This document shows, in pieces, positions 54,092 through 64,000 of a stretch of 64,000 nucleotides of DNA. Each line of letters starts with the position of its first letter. Position 1 is the first letter of the stretch. The position numbers and the translations under genes were made by a program. The notes beneath the pieces are model-generated. The model was not told the origin of the DNA and did not search any database. It was given only the letters and a program-made list of their open reading frames with translations. The stretch is from Rhodospirillales bacterium. GTDB lineage: Bacteria; Pseudomonadota; Alphaproteobacteria; Rhodospirillales; Casp-alpha2. Location of the stretch: positions 49,397 to 113,396 of the forward strand of contig JAEPMA010000012.1 in assembly GCA_017644185.1 (NCBI GenBank), in the 5' to 3' direction.

Positions 54092-54670
54092 TTATTCTTC
54101 CTCTTCCGGATCCACGCTAACGATTTCACCGGCACGCGCGGCTTCATAACGCGCCTTGCGCTCGGCGGAGAGACGATCGCGCTTGCGGCCTTTACCTTCC
54201 GGACGGGCTTTCTTCTCGGCGACGGTCACCGAACCACCGGCCTTCTCGATGGCCGCGATGGCGCCCTTGGACGCGTGCGCGATGTCGAGGGTCACCTTGG
54301 CGCTGAGTTCACCTTTATTAAGCAGGCGCACGCCGTCTTTCGACTTGCGAACGACACCAGCGGCAACCAGTTCGGCGGCAGTCAACGTACCCTTGGCGTC
54401 GACGCGGCCGGCGTCGATGGCCTTCTGCAGCTTGCCCGTGGTCAGCTCGGCGAAATCCTTCTCGAACGGATTGTTGAAACCGCGCTTAGGCAGTCGCCGA
54501 TAGAGCGGCATCTGACCGCCTTCGAAGCCCAGGAGCGAGACGCCGCTACGCGACTTCTGGCCCTTCTGACCCTTCGCGGAGGTCTTGCCCGTACCCGAAC
54601 CGATACCGCGGCCTACACGCTTGCGGGCTTTCGCCGCGCCTTCGTTGTCTCGGATTTCATTCAGTCGCAT
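54092..54670 (-). CDS. rplO: 50S ribosomal protein L15
   Basis: 192 residues. [20 protein letters not shown] and [18 protein letters not shown] identify L15. The C-terminal part beyond about residue 155 is longer than the usual ~150-residue protein and ends in SVDPEEEE. The ATG at 54670 is chosen because AGGA lies eight bases upstream. It lies six bases before secY. Confidence 0.95.
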   Translation of the reverse strand: MRLNEIRDNEGAAKARKRVGRGIGSGTGKTSAKGQKGQKSRSGVSLLGFEGGQMPLYRRLPKRGFNNPFEKDFAELTTGKLQKAIDAGRVDAKGTLTAAELVAAGVVRKSKDGVRLLNKGELSAKVTLDIAHASKGAIAAIEKAGGSVTVAEKKARPEGKGRKRDRLSAERKARYEAARAGEIVSVDPEEEE

Positions 54671-54740
54671 CGCCAAATTCCTTTTGCGTCCCCGGGTTCT
54701 TCAAAACCGGGTTCGAGCCCAGCCTGGTGAGGTAAGCCTG

Positions 54741-54935
54741 TTAGGCCTGCTCCTCAACCCGGACCAGATGTTTTACCTTGTCAATCATGCCACGGACCGC
54801 AGACGTGTCTTCCAACGTCTTGGACCGGTTGATCTTGTTCAGACCGAGCCCCCTCAGCGTTTCGCGCTGTTTGGCCTGGCGGCCGATCGGGCTCTTGATC
54901 TGGGTGACCGTAAGGGTCGTTTTTTTATCAGCCAT
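54741..54935 (-). CDS. rpmD: 50S ribosomal protein L30
   Basis: 64 residues with [20 protein letters not shown] and [10 protein letters not shown]. Small 50S protein. Between rpsE and rplO as usual. Confidence 0.95.
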   Translation of the reverse strand: MADKKTTLTVTQIKSPIGRQAKQRETLRGLGLNKINRSKTLEDTSAVRGMIDKVKHLVRVEEQA

Positions 54936-54952
54936 CTTTCATCCGCTCCGGA

Positions 54953-55561
54953 TTACTCGGCGCTCGCGCCGGCATCGCCGCGACGGGCCACGATGTCGCC
55001 GACCTTGAGGCCACGGCGCGCCGCAACGGCACGCGGGGATTGCAGGTTCTTCAGGGCCACGAACGTCGCTTTGACCATGTTGTGGGGGTTCTGCGTGCCG
55101 TTCGACTTACAAACGACGTCATGCACGCCCATGGTTTCGAAAACCGCACGCATCGGACCGCCGGCGATGATACCGGTCCCCGGAGGTGCGGAGCGCAGGA
55201 TCACCTTACCCGCGCCGAAACGGCCATCGATGTCATGATGCAGGGTGCGGCCCTCGCGGAGCGGCACGCGAATCATCGAACGTTTCGCCTGATCGGTCGC
55301 TTTACGGATCGCTTCCGGCACTTCGCGCGCCTTACCGGTGCCGTAACCGACACGGCCCTTGCCGTCGCCGACCACCACCAGGGCTGCGAACGAGAAACGA
55401 CGACCGCCCTTCACGACCTTAGCGACACGGTTGATGTGAACCAGCTTGTCGACCAGTTCATCACCGTCGTCGTTACGATCCCGGTTATCACGGTTGTCGC
55501 GATCGCGGCCACGGCCACGGCCACGCTGGCCGCCACGTTCCGGTGAATTGTTATCTGCCAT
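54953..55561 (-). CDS. rpsE: 30S ribosomal protein S5
   Basis: 202 residues. S5 core with [40 protein letters not shown] and [17 protein letters not shown]. Preceded by an N-terminal Arg/Gly/Asp-rich tail of about 35 residues (with [15 protein letters not shown]), longer than in the E. coli protein. It functions in translational accuracy and sits at the mRNA entry side of the 30S. Confidence 0.95.
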   Translation of the reverse strand: MADNNSPERGGQRGRGRGRDRDNRDNRDRNDDGDELVDKLVHINRVAKVVKGGRRFSFAALVVVGDGKGRVGYGTGKAREVPEAIRKATDQAKRSMIRVPLREGRTLHHDIDGRFGAGKVILRSAPPGTGIIAGGPMRAVFETMGVHDVVCKSNGTQNPHNMVKATFVALKNLQSPRAVAARRGLKVGDIVARRGDAGASAE

Positions 55562-55572
55562 TCGTCGCTCTC

Positions 55573-55935
55573 CTAGAAGCTCAGACCGCCCTCACGGGCG
55601 CCGTCTGCGAGCGCTTTGACGCGCCCGTGATACTTGTAACCGCCACGGTCGAAGAAGACTTCGCCGATACCCTTCTCGGCCGCACGCTTGGCCACCAGCT
55701 TGCCGACTTCAGACGCCGCACTGGAATCGGCGCCCGTCTTCAGCGAGCCCTTAAGTTCCTTATCCAGCGAGGACGCCGACGCCAGCGTGGTGCCGGTCTT
55801 GTCGTCGATGATCTGCGCGTAAATGTGCTTGCCCGAACGGAACACGGAAAGCCGCGGACGATCGGAAGCCAGACGTTGCAGACGCGCTCGCGTGCGCATG
55901 GTCCGGCGTTTGAACAGGGTTCTTGCGTTCGACAT
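55573..55935 (-). CDS. rplR: 50S ribosomal protein L18
   Basis: 120 residues with [20 protein letters not shown] and [20 protein letters not shown]. It binds 5S rRNA with L5. Confidence 0.96.
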   Translation of the reverse strand: MSNARTLFKRRTMRTRARLQRLASDRPRLSVFRSGKHIYAQIIDDKTGTTLASASSLDKELKGSLKTGADSSAASEVGKLVAKRAAEKGIGEVFFDRGGYKYHGRVKALADGAREGGLSF

Positions 55936-55936
55936 C

Positions 55937-56470
55937 TTACTTCTTCTTTCCTTCCTTACGGAGGATGTACTCGTCGTCGTACTTCACACCTTTACCCTTG
56001 TAAGGCTCCGGCGGACGAAGCGAGCGGATTTCCGATGCCACCTGACCAACGCGCTGCTTCGACGCACCGCTGATGATCAGTTGGTTCTGTTCCGGCGACT
56101 CGATCTTGATGCCTTCAGGGATCGGGTAGCGGATTTCATGGCTGTAGCCAAGCTGCAGCACAACTTCCTTCCCCTGGACCTGGGCACGGTAACCGACGCC
56201 GTTAATCTCAAGCTTCTTGGTGAAGCCTTCGGAGACACCGATGACCAGACCGTCGATCAGGCTGCGGGCAGTACCCCACATCTGACGCGCACGCTTGTGC
56301 TGGGCCAGCGGCTTGACGTTCACCTGACCGTCGGCCTGCTCGACCTTGACGTCATTGGTCAGGGTCGTCGACAGTTCACCGAGCTTCCCTTTCGCCGTCA
56401 CCACGTTGCCGTTCACTTCGACGGTAACGCCGTCCGGAACGGTGACTGGGTGAATTCCTACTCGCGACAT
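55937..56470 (-). CDS. rplF: 50S ribosomal protein L6
   Basis: 177 residues. [20 protein letters not shown] and the C-terminal [20 protein letters not shown] are typical. Binds near the factor-binding site of the 50S. The start is one base from rplR's downstream partner in the operon. Confidence 0.96.
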   Translation of the reverse strand: MSRVGIHPVTVPDGVTVEVNGNVVTAKGKLGELSTTLTNDVKVEQADGQVNVKPLAQHKRARQMWGTARSLIDGLVIGVSEGFTKKLEINGVGYRAQVQGKEVVLQLGYSHEIRYPIPEGIKIESPEQNQLIISGASKQRVGQVASEIRSLRPPEPYKGKGVKYDDEYILRKEGKKK

Positions 56471-56503
56471 GACTTCAATCCTCGTTTCATACCTGGGGTG
56501 TTC

Positions 56504-56902
56504 TTAGAACACCTCGCAGAGAACCTCTCCACCGACGTTCTGCGCCCGCGCCTCGGCATCCGACAGCACGCCACGCGGCGTCGACAGGATGGCGATACCG
56601 AGACCGTTATAGACACGGCCCAGATCGCGGACACCGGAGTAAATCCGGCGCCCCGGGGTGGACACCCGGCTCAGGTGCCGGATCACCGGATCACCTTCGT
56701 GGTACTTGAGCTCGATCTTGATCTCGGAAATGCCAGGGCGGACATCAGTCCGATCGAAACCGCGAATGAAACCTTCGCGCTTCAGCACTTCGAGAACGTT
56801 CGCACGCAGCTTGGAGGCCGGGCACGTCACCGAGCTTTTACGGGCCTGTTGGCCGTTGCGGATACGGGTCAGCATATCGCCGAGGGGATCCGTCATCGAC
56901 AT
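56504..56902 (-). CDS. rpsH: 30S ribosomal protein S8
   Basis: 132 residues. [18 protein letters not shown] and [20 protein letters not shown] identify S8. The first ATG at 56902 follows GGGAGAG by six bases. It can bind spc mRNA for operon feedback in enterobacteria; whether it does so here is unknown. Confidence 0.96.
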   Translation of the reverse strand: MSMTDPLGDMLTRIRNGQQARKSSVTCPASKLRANVLEVLKREGFIRGFDRTDVRPGISEIKIELKYHEGDPVIRHLSRVSTPGRRIYSGVRDLGRVYNGLGIAILSTPRGVLSDAEARAQNVGGEVLCEVF

Positions 56903-56915
56903 CGTCGTCTCTCCC

Positions 56916-57221
56916 TTACCAGCTGGACTTGACCATGCCCGGAATCTGACCCATCGAGGCCAGGTCCCGCAGCTTGATGCGGCAAACACGAAACTTGCGG
57001 TAGTTCCCGCGCGGACGTCCGGTCAGCTCGCAACGCAGGCGCTGGCGAACCGGTGCGGCATTGCGCGGCAGCTCGGCAAGTTTCAGACGGGCGTTAAAGC
57101 GTTCTTCCGGCGACAGGTTCGGGTCCTTGGCAGCCGCCTTCAGGCGCTCGCGGCGTCCCGAGTACTGCTTCGCCAAACGGGCCCGTTTCTTATCCCGCTC
57201 GATCGCGCTTTTCTTAGCCAT
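56916..57221 (-). CDS. rpsN: 30S ribosomal protein S14
   Basis: 101 residues. [20 protein letters not shown] and [20 protein letters not shown] identify the long, zinc-free S14 type (no CxxC pairs). Confidence 0.96.
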   Translation of the reverse strand: MAKKSAIERDKKRARLAKQYSGRRERLKAAAKDPNLSPEERFNARLKLAELPRNAAPVRQRLRCELTGRPRGNYRKFRVCRIKLRDLASMGQIPGMVKSSW

Positions 57222-57243
57222 TACGCTCTTCTCCTCTTGCCGC

Positions 57244-57786
57244 TCAGTTCGCGAACGGCATGTTGAACGCCTTCAGCAATGCCTTCGCTTCGGCATCGGT
57301 CTTGGCGGTCGTGCAAATCACGATGTCCATGCCCCGGATCTCATCGACTTTGTCGTAGTCGATTTCCGGAAATACGATCTGCTCCTTGATGCCCATGGCG
57401 TAATTGCCGGCACCGTCGAAGCTCTTGCCGTTGAGACCGCGGAAGTCGCGAACGCGCGGCAAGGTGATCGTCACCAGACGATCAAGAAACTCATACATAC
57501 GCTGACGGCGAAGGGTCACCTTGCAGCCAACGATCATTTCCTCGCGCAGCTTGAAGCCGGCGATCGACTTCTTGGCGCGAGTGACGATCGGCTTCTGCCC
57601 CGTGATCGCCGTCAGGTCGGCAACGGCGCCGTCCATCTTCTTACGATCCTGCGAGGCTTCGCCAACCCCCATATTAATCACGATCTTGTCGAGCCGCGGC
57701 ACTTCCATCGGGTTCGCATAGCTGAACTCCGATTTGAGGCTCGGCACGATGTCCTTCGTGTAAACTTCCTGCAAACGTGCGGTCAT
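57244..57786 (-). CDS. rplE: 50S ribosomal protein L5
   Basis: 180 residues. [20 protein letters not shown] and [20 protein letters not shown] identify L5, which binds 5S rRNA and contacts S13. The ATG at 57786 is used. Confidence 0.96.
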   Translation of the reverse strand: MTARLQEVYTKDIVPSLKSEFSYANPMEVPRLDKIVINMGVGEASQDRKKMDGAVADLTAITGQKPIVTRAKKSIAGFKLREEMIVGCKVTLRRQRMYEFLDRLVTITLPRVRDFRGLNGKSFDGAGNYAMGIKEQIVFPEIDYDKVDEIRGMDIVICTTAKTDAEAKALLKAFNMPFAN

Positions 57787-57803
57787 TGCTCTCGTCTCCA
57801 CTC

Positions 57804-58121
57804 TCAAGCGTCGAGGACTTCGCCGGAGCGCTTAGCAACGCGCACCTTGCGGCCGTCTTCCAACGTCTTGAAACCAACGCGCGTCGGCTTGTCGTCCTTT
57901 GGATCGATCAGGGCGAGATTGGAGAGGTGAATGCTCGCCTCTTTCTCGACAATACCACCCTGCGTCGTCTGCGACGGCGCCGTATGACGCTTAACTTTGT
58001 TCACGCCGTCCACGACAGCGCGGTCTTCGGACGGCAGCACCTTCAGTACTTCGCCTTTCGCCCCCTTGTCGCGTCCGGTCAGGACAACGACGCGGTCGCC
58101 TTTTTTAATCTTCTGGGCCAT
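57804..58121 (-). CDS. rplX: 50S ribosomal protein L24
   Basis: 105 residues. [20 protein letters not shown] is the family KOW motif. The ATG at 58121 follows GGAGG by seven bases and overlaps the rplN stop (TGATG); a GTG at 58124 is also possible. Confidence 0.95.
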   Translation of the reverse strand: MAQKIKKGDRVVVLTGRDKGAKGEVLKVLPSEDRAVVDGVNKVKRHTAPSQTTQGGIVEKEASIHLSNLALIDPKDDKPTRVGFKTLEDGRKVRVAKRSGEVLDA

Positions 58122-58489
58122 CACAACACCTCCGGTGCCAGCGAGATGATCTTCATGTAGCGCTTGGCACGCAGTTCACGGGTGACCGGGCCGAAAATAC
58201 GGGTCCCAATCGGCTCGCCCTGCTTATTGATCAGCACGGCGGCATTACTGTCGAACCGGATGGCGGTGCCGTCCTTGCGCAGAATGTCCTTGGCGGTGCG
58301 CACGACAACAGCCTGCATCACGTCGCCCTTTTTAACGCGGCCGCGCGGAATGGCGTCCTTTACGGAGACAACGATAATGTCGCCAACCGATGCGTATTTG
58401 CGCTTCGAACCGCCCAGTACTTTGATGCACTGGACCCTTTTGGCGCCCGAGTTGTCGGCGACCTCGAGGTTCGATTCAGCCTGAATCAT
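58121..58489 (-). CDS. rplN: 50S ribosomal protein L14
   Basis: 122 residues. [20 protein letters not shown] and [18 protein letters not shown] are family ends. Interacts with the 30S at an intersubunit bridge. Confidence 0.97.
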   Translation of the reverse strand: MIQAESNLEVADNSGAKRVQCIKVLGGSKRKYASVGDIIVVSVKDAIPRGRVKKGDVMQAVVVRTAKDILRKDGTAIRFDSNAAVLINKQGEPIGTRIFGPVTRELRAKRYMKIISLAPEVL

Positions 58490-58520
58490 CGTTCCGGTTC
58501 CCTTACTTCGACCGAGGCGC

Positions 58521-58757
58521 TCAAGCGCCGTCGGTTACAACTTCCCAAGTTTTACGCTTCGACAGCGGGCGGCATTCACGGATGAATACCTGATCGCCCA
58601 CTTTGGAGGCGTTGTTCTCGTCGTGCGCCGCGTACTTCTTCGACTTCTTCACATACTTCTTGTACAGCGGATGCATGACCCGACGTTCAACCAGTACGGT
58701 GACCGTCTTGTCCTGTTTGTCGCTAACGACGACGCCTTGCATGACACGTTTCGGCAT
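58521..58757 (-). CDS. rpsQ: 30S ribosomal protein S17
   Basis: 78 residues with [20 protein letters not shown] and [18 protein letters not shown]. Primary binding protein of the 30S. Confidence 0.96.
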   Translation of the reverse strand: MPKRVMQGVVVSDKQDKTVTVLVERRVMHPLYKKYVKKSKKYAAHDENNASKVGDQVFIRECRPLSKRKTWEVVTDGA

Positions 58758-58768
58758 TTTGTCGTTCC

Positions 58769-58972
58769 TTACCCTTCTGCCTGGGCGGATTTACGCTCGC
58801 CCAGAACGGTCTTGATGCGCGCGATGTCACGGCGCACGTGACGCGCCTGCGCGGTATTCTCCAGTTGGCCCGACGCCTGCTGAAAACGCAGGTTGAACGC
58901 TTCCTTGCGCAGGTCGGCAAGCTGATCCTTCAGCTCATCGTCGGTCTTGGTACGGATATCAGCGGCTTTCAT
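58769..58972 (-). CDS. rpmC: 50S ribosomal protein L29
   Basis: 67 residues. [20 protein letters not shown] and [20 protein letters not shown] identify L29. The ATG at 58972 lies four bases from the rplP stop. Confidence 0.95.
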   Translation of the reverse strand: MKAADIRTKTDDELKDQLADLRKEAFNLRFQQASGQLENTAQARHVRRDIARIKTVLGERKSAQAEG

Positions 58973-58976
58973 CTGA

Positions 58977-59396
58977 TCAATCCCCTTCACCAACGCGCGT
59001 CACAAAGCGCGTCTTCACCGGCAGTTTCGCAGCCGCCAAACGGAACGCCTCGCGGGCGATGTCGGCGGAAACGCCGTCAATTTCAAACATGATCCGGCCC
59101 GGCTTGACCTTGGCGACCCAGTACTCGACCGAGCCCTTACCTTTACCCTGGCGAACTTCCGCCGGTTTCTGGGTCACGGGCACGTCCGGGAAGATGCGGA
59201 TCCACACACGGCCGGCACGTTTCATGTGACGGGTCATGGCGCGACGCGCAGCTTCGATCTGGCGCGCCGTCACGCGTTCAGGGGTCACCGCCTTCAGCCC
59301 AAACGAGCCGAAGTTCAGCGTCGTACCGCCCTTGGCCATGCCGTGGATACGGCCTTTATGCGCCTTGCGGAACTTGGTTCTTTTCGGAGACAGCAT
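58977..59396 (-). CDS. rplP: 50S ribosomal protein L16
   Basis: 139 residues. [20 protein letters not shown] and [20 protein letters not shown] identify L16, near the A-site tRNA and peptidyl transferase centre. Confidence 0.97.
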   Translation of the reverse strand: MLSPKRTKFRKAHKGRIHGMAKGGTTLNFGSFGLKAVTPERVTARQIEAARRAMTRHMKRAGRVWIRIFPDVPVTQKPAEVRQGKGKGSVEYWVAKVKPGRIMFEIDGVSADIAREAFRLAAAKLPVKTRFVTRVGEGD

Positions 59397-59421
59397 TGCT
59401 CTATCCTCTACTTACGTCCGC

Positions 59422-60099
59422 TTATCGCTGCGGCTGCTGCTCAAGCTGCAGCTTTTCCATCGCCATCGGATCGTGGGCCATGATCTCGCCCTTGTAGATC
59501 CAGATTTTGACGCCGCAGATACCGTACGTGGTCAGCGCGCGGGCTTCCCCATAGTCGATGTTGGCGCGCAGCGTGTGAAGCGGAACGCGGCCTTCGCGAT
59601 ACCACTGCATACGCGCGATCTCCGCACCACCGAGACGACCCGAGCAGTTGATCCGGATACCTTCGGCGCCCATGCGCATCGCTGACTGAACAGCGCGCTT
59701 CATCGCACGACGGATCGACACACGGCGCTCCATCTGCTGGGCGACGTTCTCGGCGACCAGCTGGGCGTCGGTTTCCGGCTTGCGGATCTCGACGATGTTC
59801 AGGTGCACTTCGGCGTCCGTCATGCTTGCGATTTTGCGACGCAGCTTCTCGATATCCTGCCCCTTACGGCCGATAACGACACCCGGGCGCGCAGTGTGGA
59901 TGGTCACACGCGCTTTTTTCGCGGGGCGCTCGATCACGATCTTGGACACACCGGCCTGCTGAAGTTCCTTACGCAGAAACTCGCGGATGCGGATGTCTTC
60001 GTGCAGCAGGTCGGCATAGTTACCGTCGGCGAACCACCGGGAATCCCAGGTGCGGTTGACGCCAAGACGAAGCCCGACCGGATTAATCTTCTGACCCAT
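59422..60099 (-). CDS. rpsC: 30S ribosomal protein S3
   Basis: 225 residues. [20 protein letters not shown] and a KH domain with [21 protein letters not shown]-terminal [20 protein letters not shown]. Lines the mRNA entry channel. The start overlaps the rplV stop by one base (TAATG). Confidence 0.97.
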   Translation of the reverse strand: MGQKINPVGLRLGVNRTWDSRWFADGNYADLLHEDIRIREFLRKELQQAGVSKIVIERPAKKARVTIHTARPGVVIGRKGQDIEKLRRKIASMTDAEVHLNIVEIRKPETDAQLVAENVAQQMERRVSIRRAMKRAVQSAMRMGAEGIRINCSGRLGGAEIARMQWYREGRVPLHTLRANIDYGEARALTTYGICGVKIWIYKGEIMAHDPMAMEKLQLEQQPQR

Positions 60100-60479
60100 T
60101 AAACCGTCTCCTCACGCTCGCGAACGACCAAGCGCATATTACTGAAAGGCTTTTCGATGCGCCCGACCCGGCCGCGCGCACGGGCACGGAACCGTTTCAT
60201 CACAAGCGCCTTACCGACGCTCGCCTCCGCGACATAAAGCCGGTCGACATCGAGCTGATGGTTGTTTTCCGCATTCGCGATGGCGCTCTCGAGCAGCTTC
60301 TTAACGTCCTGCGCGATACGACGACGCGAGAACATGAGCTGCGTCAGCGCCTTCGAACAATCCATACCACGGATGCTTTCGGCAACCAGGTTAAGCTTAC
60401 GCGGGCTGACACGAATGTGCTTCGCGAAAGCCATCGCTTCGTTGTCGTTCAATTGACGCTCAGCGGCCTTCTTGCCCAT
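60099..60479 (-). CDS. rplV: 50S ribosomal protein L22
   Basis: 126 residues. [20 protein letters not shown] and [20 protein letters not shown] identify L22, which lines the exit tunnel and is a macrolide-resistance site. Confidence 0.96.
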   Translation of the reverse strand: MGKKAAERQLNDNEAMAFAKHIRVSPRKLNLVAESIRGMDCSKALTQLMFSRRRIAQDVKKLLESAIANAENNHQLDVDRLYVAEASVGKALVMKRFRARARGRVGRIEKPFSNMRLVVREREETV

Positions 60480-60481
60480 GA

Positions 60482-60760
60482 TTAACCCCTCTTCGACTTC
60501 TTATCGACGCCGTGACCGTAGTAGGTGCGCGACGGCGAGAATTCACCGAACTTGTGGCCGATCATTTCCTCGGTCACGAGCACCGGGACGAACTTCTGGC
60601 CGTTGTAGACACCGAACGTCAGGCCGACGAACTGAGGCAGGATGGTCGAACGACGCGACCAAGTCTTGATGACCGAGCTGCGCGTAGACGAACGGGCCTC
60701 TTCTGCTTTCTTGAGCAGATAACCGTCGACGAACGGACCTTTCCAAACGGAGCGTGGCAC
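60482..60760 (-). CDS. rpsS: 30S ribosomal protein S19
   Basis: 92 residues. [20 protein letters not shown] and [18 protein letters not shown] identify S19. The start codon is GTG at 60760. Confidence 0.96.
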   Translation of the reverse strand: MPRSVWKGPFVDGYLLKKAEEARSSTRSSVIKTWSRRSTILPQFVGLTFGVYNGQKFVPVLVTEEMIGHKFGEFSPSRTYYGHGVDKKSKRG

Positions 60761-60774
60761 TGTCCCGCCCTCCT

Positions 60775-61611
60775 TTATTTCTTACGGACGTGCCGGCTGC
60801 GCATAACGAGCCGATCCGTCTTTTTGTTGTTACGCGTTTTCTTGCCCTTGGTCGGCTTGCCCCACGGGGTAACCGGATGGCGGCCACCAGACGTCCGGCC
60901 TTCACCACCACCATGCGGGTGATCGACAGGGTTCATGGCAACACCGCGAACGGCCGGGCGTTTACCCAGCCAGCGCTTGCGGCCAGCCTTACCAAGGTTG
61001 ATGTTCTGCTGATCCGGGTTCGACACGGCACCGACGGTGGCCATGCACTCGGCGCGGACCAAGCGAATTTCACCGGAGCTGAGGCGGACCTGGGCGTAGC
61101 CCTGGTCTTTACCGATGATTTGCGCGTAGGTACCTGCCGAACGCGCCATCTGGCCACCCTTGCCCTGCTTCATCTCGACGTTGTGGATGATCGTACCCAC
61201 CGGCATCGCCGCCATCGGCATGGCATTGCCCGGCTTGATGTCCACGCCAGACTTGCCAGCAACCACTTCGTCGCCGACCTGGAGCCGCTGCGGCGCCAGG
61301 ATGTAGGCCAGCTCACCGTCTTCATACTTCAACAGCGCGATGAACGCGGTGCGGTTCGGATCGTATTCGATACGCTCAACCACAGCGGTCATGTCCAGCT
61401 TCGTGCGCTTGAAATCGATCACACGATAGCGGCGTTTGTGCCCACCGCCACGACGACGCGCCGTGATATGCCCCTGATTGTTGCGGCCACCCTTCTTACG
61501 CAGACCTTCAGTCAGCGACTTGACGGGCTCACCTTTCCAGAGCGACGAGCGGTCCACCAGAACCAGGCCGCGCTGGCCGGGCGTATCGGGTTTATATTGT
61601 TTAAGTGCCAT
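60775..61611 (-). CDS. rplB: 50S ribosomal protein L2
   Basis: 278 residues. [20 protein letters not shown] and [20 protein letters not shown] identify L2, needed for subunit association and peptidyl transfer. Confidence 0.97.
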   Translation of the reverse strand: MALKQYKPDTPGQRGLVLVDRSSLWKGEPVKSLTEGLRKKGGRNNQGHITARRRGGGHKRRYRVIDFKRTKLDMTAVVERIEYDPNRTAFIALLKYEDGELAYILAPQRLQVGDEVVAGKSGVDIKPGNAMPMAAMPVGTIIHNVEMKQGKGGQMARSAGTYAQIIGKDQGYAQVRLSSGEIRLVRAECMATVGAVSNPDQQNINLGKAGRKRWLGKRPAVRGVAMNPVDHPHGGGEGRTSGGRHPVTPWGKPTKGKKTRNNKKTDRLVMRSRHVRKK

Positions 61612-61627
61612 CTTTCAATCTCTCCCG

Positions 61628-61951
61628 TCAGACGCCCGTGGTGACATCAATGCTGTCACCGTCCTTGAGCGTCACCACGGCTTTCTTGAAATCGCTGCGT
61701 CGGCCGGTTTCGCCACGGAAGCGCTTCGTCTTGCCTTTTTGACGCAGCGTGTTCACGGCGGTCACCTTGACCTTGAACAGCTCTTCGATCGCCGTCTTGA
61801 TCTCGTGCTTGTTGGCATCGAGCGGCACTTCGAAAGCCACCTGATTGTGTTCCGACATCAACGTCGTTTTTTCGGTCACCAGCGGACGGCGGATCAGTTC
61901 GTAGATCCGTTCCTTGCTCGGCTGGAATTTCGCGGGGCTATAACGGGTCAT
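61628..61951 (-). CDS. rplW: 50S ribosomal protein L23
   Basis: 107 residues. [20 protein letters not shown] and [20 protein letters not shown] identify L23, the exit-site docking point for trigger factor and SRP. The ATG overlaps the rplD stop by four bases. Confidence 0.95.
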   Translation of the reverse strand: MTRYSPAKFQPSKERIYELIRRPLVTEKTTLMSEHNQVAFEVPLDANKHEIKTAIEELFKVKVTAVNTLRQKGKTKRFRGETGRRSDFKKAVVTLKDGDSIDVTTGV

Positions 61952-62568
61952 TTCAGGCGCTCCACAAGTTTGTCGACCGCGCCTTTGGTCAGGACCAGCG
62001 TGTCCCGGCGCAGAATGTCGTAGACGTTGGCGCCAACCGACGGCAGCACGTCGATACCGACGATGTTGCGGGCCGCGCGGGCGAAGTTGTCGTCGATCGT
62101 CTCACCGTCGATGATCAGGGTCTTACCCCAACCGAGGGCGGCGAGTTTCTTCACCAGATCGGCGGTCTTCGGCGCCTTCAGCGTAGCCTCATCAAGGATC
62201 ACAAGCTTGCCTTCGGCCTGCTTCGCGCTCAGCGCCGTCTTCAGGGCGAGCTTACGGACCTTCTTCGGCATGTCGTGGCTATGATCGCGCACGTGCGGAC
62301 CGAACACGATACCGCCACCGCGCATCTGCGGGGCAACGCGCGTCCCCTGACGGGCACGGCCGGTACCTTTTTGCTTGAACGGCTTGGTGCCAGTCGCGCT
62401 GACTTCCGAACGGCCTTTGACCTTGTGGTTGCCGGAACGGCGCTTCGCAAGCTGCCATTTCACGGCACGGGCCAGCAGGTCGGCACGCGCTTCCAGTCCG
62501 AACACCGTATCGTCGAGATCGATGGAGCCGGATTTCTTGTTATCGAGACTGACCACGTCAAGTTTCAT
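61948..62568 (-). CDS. rplD: 50S ribosomal protein L4
   Basis: 206 residues. [20 protein letters not shown] and [20 protein letters not shown] identify L4, with its tunnel loop. In enterobacteria it also regulates the S10 operon. Confidence 0.96.
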   Translation of the reverse strand: MKLDVVSLDNKKSGSIDLDDTVFGLEARADLLARAVKWQLAKRRSGNHKVKGRSEVSATGTKPFKQKGTGRARQGTRVAPQMRGGGIVFGPHVRDHSHDMPKKVRKLALKTALSAKQAEGKLVILDEATLKAPKTADLVKKLAALGWGKTLIIDGETIDDNFARAARNIVGIDVLPSVGANVYDILRRDTLVLTKGAVDKLVERLK

Positions 62569-62572
62569 GGTC

Positions 62573-63373
62573 TTATTCCTTGTTCTCAGTGCTGCCGTCT
62601 TCCTCGGCAGCCATTTCCTCGGCCAGTGCGGCCTCTTCAGCGGCCTCGTCCGGCGCGACGTCGTCGGCGACGACCAAGCCCTCTTCCTCAGCCGGGGCTT
62701 CGCCCTTAAGACCAGCGGGCAGCGGCGCTTCTTCGTGCAGCGGACGCTTTACGGCATCGCTTAGAAAGACGTAACCGCCCTTGGAACCCGGGACAGCACC
62801 GCGGACGAGGATCAAACCACGCTCGGCATCCACCGCAGCAACGATGAGGTTCTGCTGCGTACGACGCACGTTACCCATCTGCCCGGCCATCTTCTTGCCT
62901 TTGAACACCTTACCCGGGTCCTGGCACTGACCGGTGGAACCGTGTGCACGGTGGCTGATCGAAACGCCGTGCGTGGCGCGGAGACCGCCGAAGCCATGAC
63001 GCTTCATGGCGCCCGCGAAGCCCTTACCCTGGGTGATCCCCGCGACGTCAATGAACTGACCGGCGACAAAGTGATTGGCGCCGATTTCGGCTCCAACGTC
63101 GACCAGGTTGTCCGCGGAAACACGGAATTCAGCAAGCTTCTGTTTAGGCTCGACCTTTGCCTTGGCGAAGTGGCCGCGCATCGCTTTCGAAACGCGCTTC
63201 ACTTTGGCTTTGCCGTAGCCGACCTGAACGGCCGTGTAGCCATCACGCTCTTCACTACGTTGAGCGACGACACGAACGTCATCGAGGGCCAGCACCGTCA
63301 CCGGGATGTGTGCTCCACCCTCGGCGAAAATGCGGGTCATCCCCATTTTCTTTGCGATTACACCGGTACGCAT
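62573..63373 (-). CDS. rplC: 50S ribosomal protein L3
   Basis: 266 residues. Core motifs [20 protein letters not shown] and [20 protein letters not shown]. The C-terminal 40-odd residues form a very acidic extension ([20 protein letters not shown]), longer than the usual ~210-residue L3. Binds near the peptidyl transferase centre. Confidence 0.95.
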   Translation of the reverse strand: MRTGVIAKKMGMTRIFAEGGAHIPVTVLALDDVRVVAQRSEERDGYTAVQVGYGKAKVKRVSKAMRGHFAKAKVEPKQKLAEFRVSADNLVDVGAEIGANHFVAGQFIDVAGITQGKGFAGAMKRHGFGGLRATHGVSISHRAHGSTGQCQDPGKVFKGKKMAGQMGNVRRTQQNLIVAAVDAERGLILVRGAVPGSKGGYVFLSDAVKRPLHEEAPLPAGLKGEAPAEEEGLVVADDVAPDEAAEEAALAEEMAAEEDGSTENKE

Positions 63374-63393
63374 ATCACTATTCCCAATGGCGC

Positions 63394-63702
63394 TTAAAGT
63401 TTGATCTCGACGTCGACACCGGCCGCCAGATCGAGCTTCATCAGCGCGTCGACGGTCTGCGGGGTCGGATCGACAATATCGAGAACCCGTTTGTGGGTCC
63501 GGATTTCAAACTGTTCACGCGACTTCTTGTCGATGTGCGGCGAACGCAGCACCGTGAACTTCTCGATCCGCGTCGGCAGCGGAATCGGGCCACGGACATT
63601 GGCGCCCGTACGTTGAGCCGTATTGACGATTTCGCGGGCGGATTGATCCAGAACGCGATGATCAAACGCTTTCAGGCGAATTCGAATATTTTGTTGTTCC
63701 AT
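63394..63702 (-). CDS. rpsJ: 30S ribosomal protein S10
   Basis: 102 residues. [20 protein letters not shown] and [20 protein letters not shown] identify S10, which also acts in antitermination as NusE. First gene of the S10 operon here, after tuf. Confidence 0.97.
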   Translation of the reverse strand: MEQQNIRIRLKAFDHRVLDQSAREIVNTAQRTGANVRGPIPLPTRIEKFTVLRSPHIDKKSREQFEIRTHKRVLDIVDPTPQTVDALMKLDLAAGVDVEIKL

Positions 63703-63727
63703 GGCCTTCGACCTTCAAAGTTGCGAA

Positions 63728-63753
63728 CGCCCCCGGGACAAACTCCAGGGGCG
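63728..63753 (-). other. Inverted repeat between tuf and rpsJ
   Basis: CGCCCC (63728-63733) pairs with GGGGCG (63748-63753), with further GG/CC pairing inside. There is no U-run in either direction, so it is more likely a processing or attenuation structure than a full terminator. Confidence 0.45.
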
Positions 63754-63767
63754 CGCAGTTTTAACCG

Positions 63768-64000
63768 TTACTCGATGATCTTGGCGACGACGCCGGCACC
63801 GACGGTGCGGCCGCCTTCGCGGATCGCGAAACGCAGACCTTCGTCCATGGCGATCGGCGCGATCAACGTCACGTTCATCGCGATGTTGTCGCCCGGCATC
63901 ACCATCTCGGTCCCTTCCGCAAGCTCAACCGTACCGGTCACGTCCGTGGTCCGGAAGTAGAACTGCGGCCGGTAGTTCGCAAAGAACGGCGTGTGACGGC
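63768..64000 (-). CDS. tuf: Elongation factor Tu, C-terminal fragment
   Basis: Only the last ~77 codons are in the window; the 5' end is beyond 64000. The protein reads [29 protein letters not shown] and [15 protein letters not shown], the EF-Tu domain 3 end. It delivers aminoacyl-tRNA to the ribosome. tuf upstream of rpsJ is normal in this phylum. Confidence 0.96.
   Translation of the reverse strand, partial: RHTPFFANYRPQFYFRTTDVTGTVELAEGTEMVMPGDNIAMNVTLIAPIAMDEGLRFAIREGGRTVGAGVVAKIIE

Overview
The window is a 64-kb piece of an alphaproteobacterial chromosome, most like the Rhodospirillales. This is inferred from alphaproteobacteria-typical genes (ATP12-family chaperone, DUF1489, DUF2336, erpA beside dgt and xth), the classical S10-spc-alpha ribosomal order with adk between secY and rpsM, and a GC-rich composition. 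There is no sign of a prophage, plasmid, CRISPR array or secondary-metabolite cluster. The left third is accessory-like, with intergenic repeat families; the right third is highly conserved core.

Layout. 1-1531: start of dgt (minus), then erpA and xth (plus). 1768-7269: two secreted proteins of unknown function, a divergent MerR/metal-efflux pair, a short-chain dehydrogenase lying between the efflux gene and a truncated copy of that gene's 3' end, and many palindromic repeats. 7270-7755: a lone HPt phosphotransfer protein. 7837-20461: leucine/isovalerate catabolic genes, all minus. From promoter-proximal to distal these are isovaleryl-CoA dehydrogenase, a small membrane protein, thiolase, RidA, SDR, acyl-CoA dehydrogenase, DsbA-like isomerase, rhodanese, methylcrotonyl-CoA carboxylase beta, methylglutaconyl-CoA hydratase, methylcrotonyl-CoA carboxylase alpha, HMG-CoA lyase and DUF1489. 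A LiuR-type MerR regulator lies at 23975-24361. Near-identical palindromic operators precede both ivd and liuR. Between them sit a membrane protein, an OmpA-domain protein, a FecR-domain protein, a thioesterase and an aspartate dehydrogenase-like gene.

24425-36856: mgtE, tRNA-Leu(GAG), lipB, a MaoC hydratase, acylphosphatase and pccA, a DMT exporter, a PAS-GGDEF diguanylate cyclase with a carbamoylase-type amidohydrolase, a GNAT, an orphan receiver, pccB and an ATP12 chaperone. 36860-47958: AsmA, a HAD phosphatase, an OmpA lipoprotein, an operon of response regulator, DUF2336 protein and soluble PAS histidine kinase, then rluC-type synthase, crcB, rarA and a dienelactone hydrolase. 48036-64000: a DegQ/HtrA protease, then the ribosomal superoperon from rplQ back to rpsJ, with the 3' end of tuf at the edge.

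How the genes fit together. The ivd-MCC-hydratase-lyase set takes isovaleryl-CoA to acetoacetate plus acetyl-CoA, and the thiolase can handle acetoacetyl-CoA once it is formed. PccA and PccB, encoded 5 kb apart, would carboxylate propionyl-CoA from isoleucine, valine or odd-chain fatty acids. No gene for acetoacetate activation or methylmalonyl-CoA mutase is present here.

The points most worth a second look are the RR-DUF2336-kinase operon, the duplicated efflux-gene tail around a SDR that lacks its catalytic tyrosine, the LiuR operators, and several repeat families with local tandem expansion. All assignments come from reading the sequence; no database search was run.
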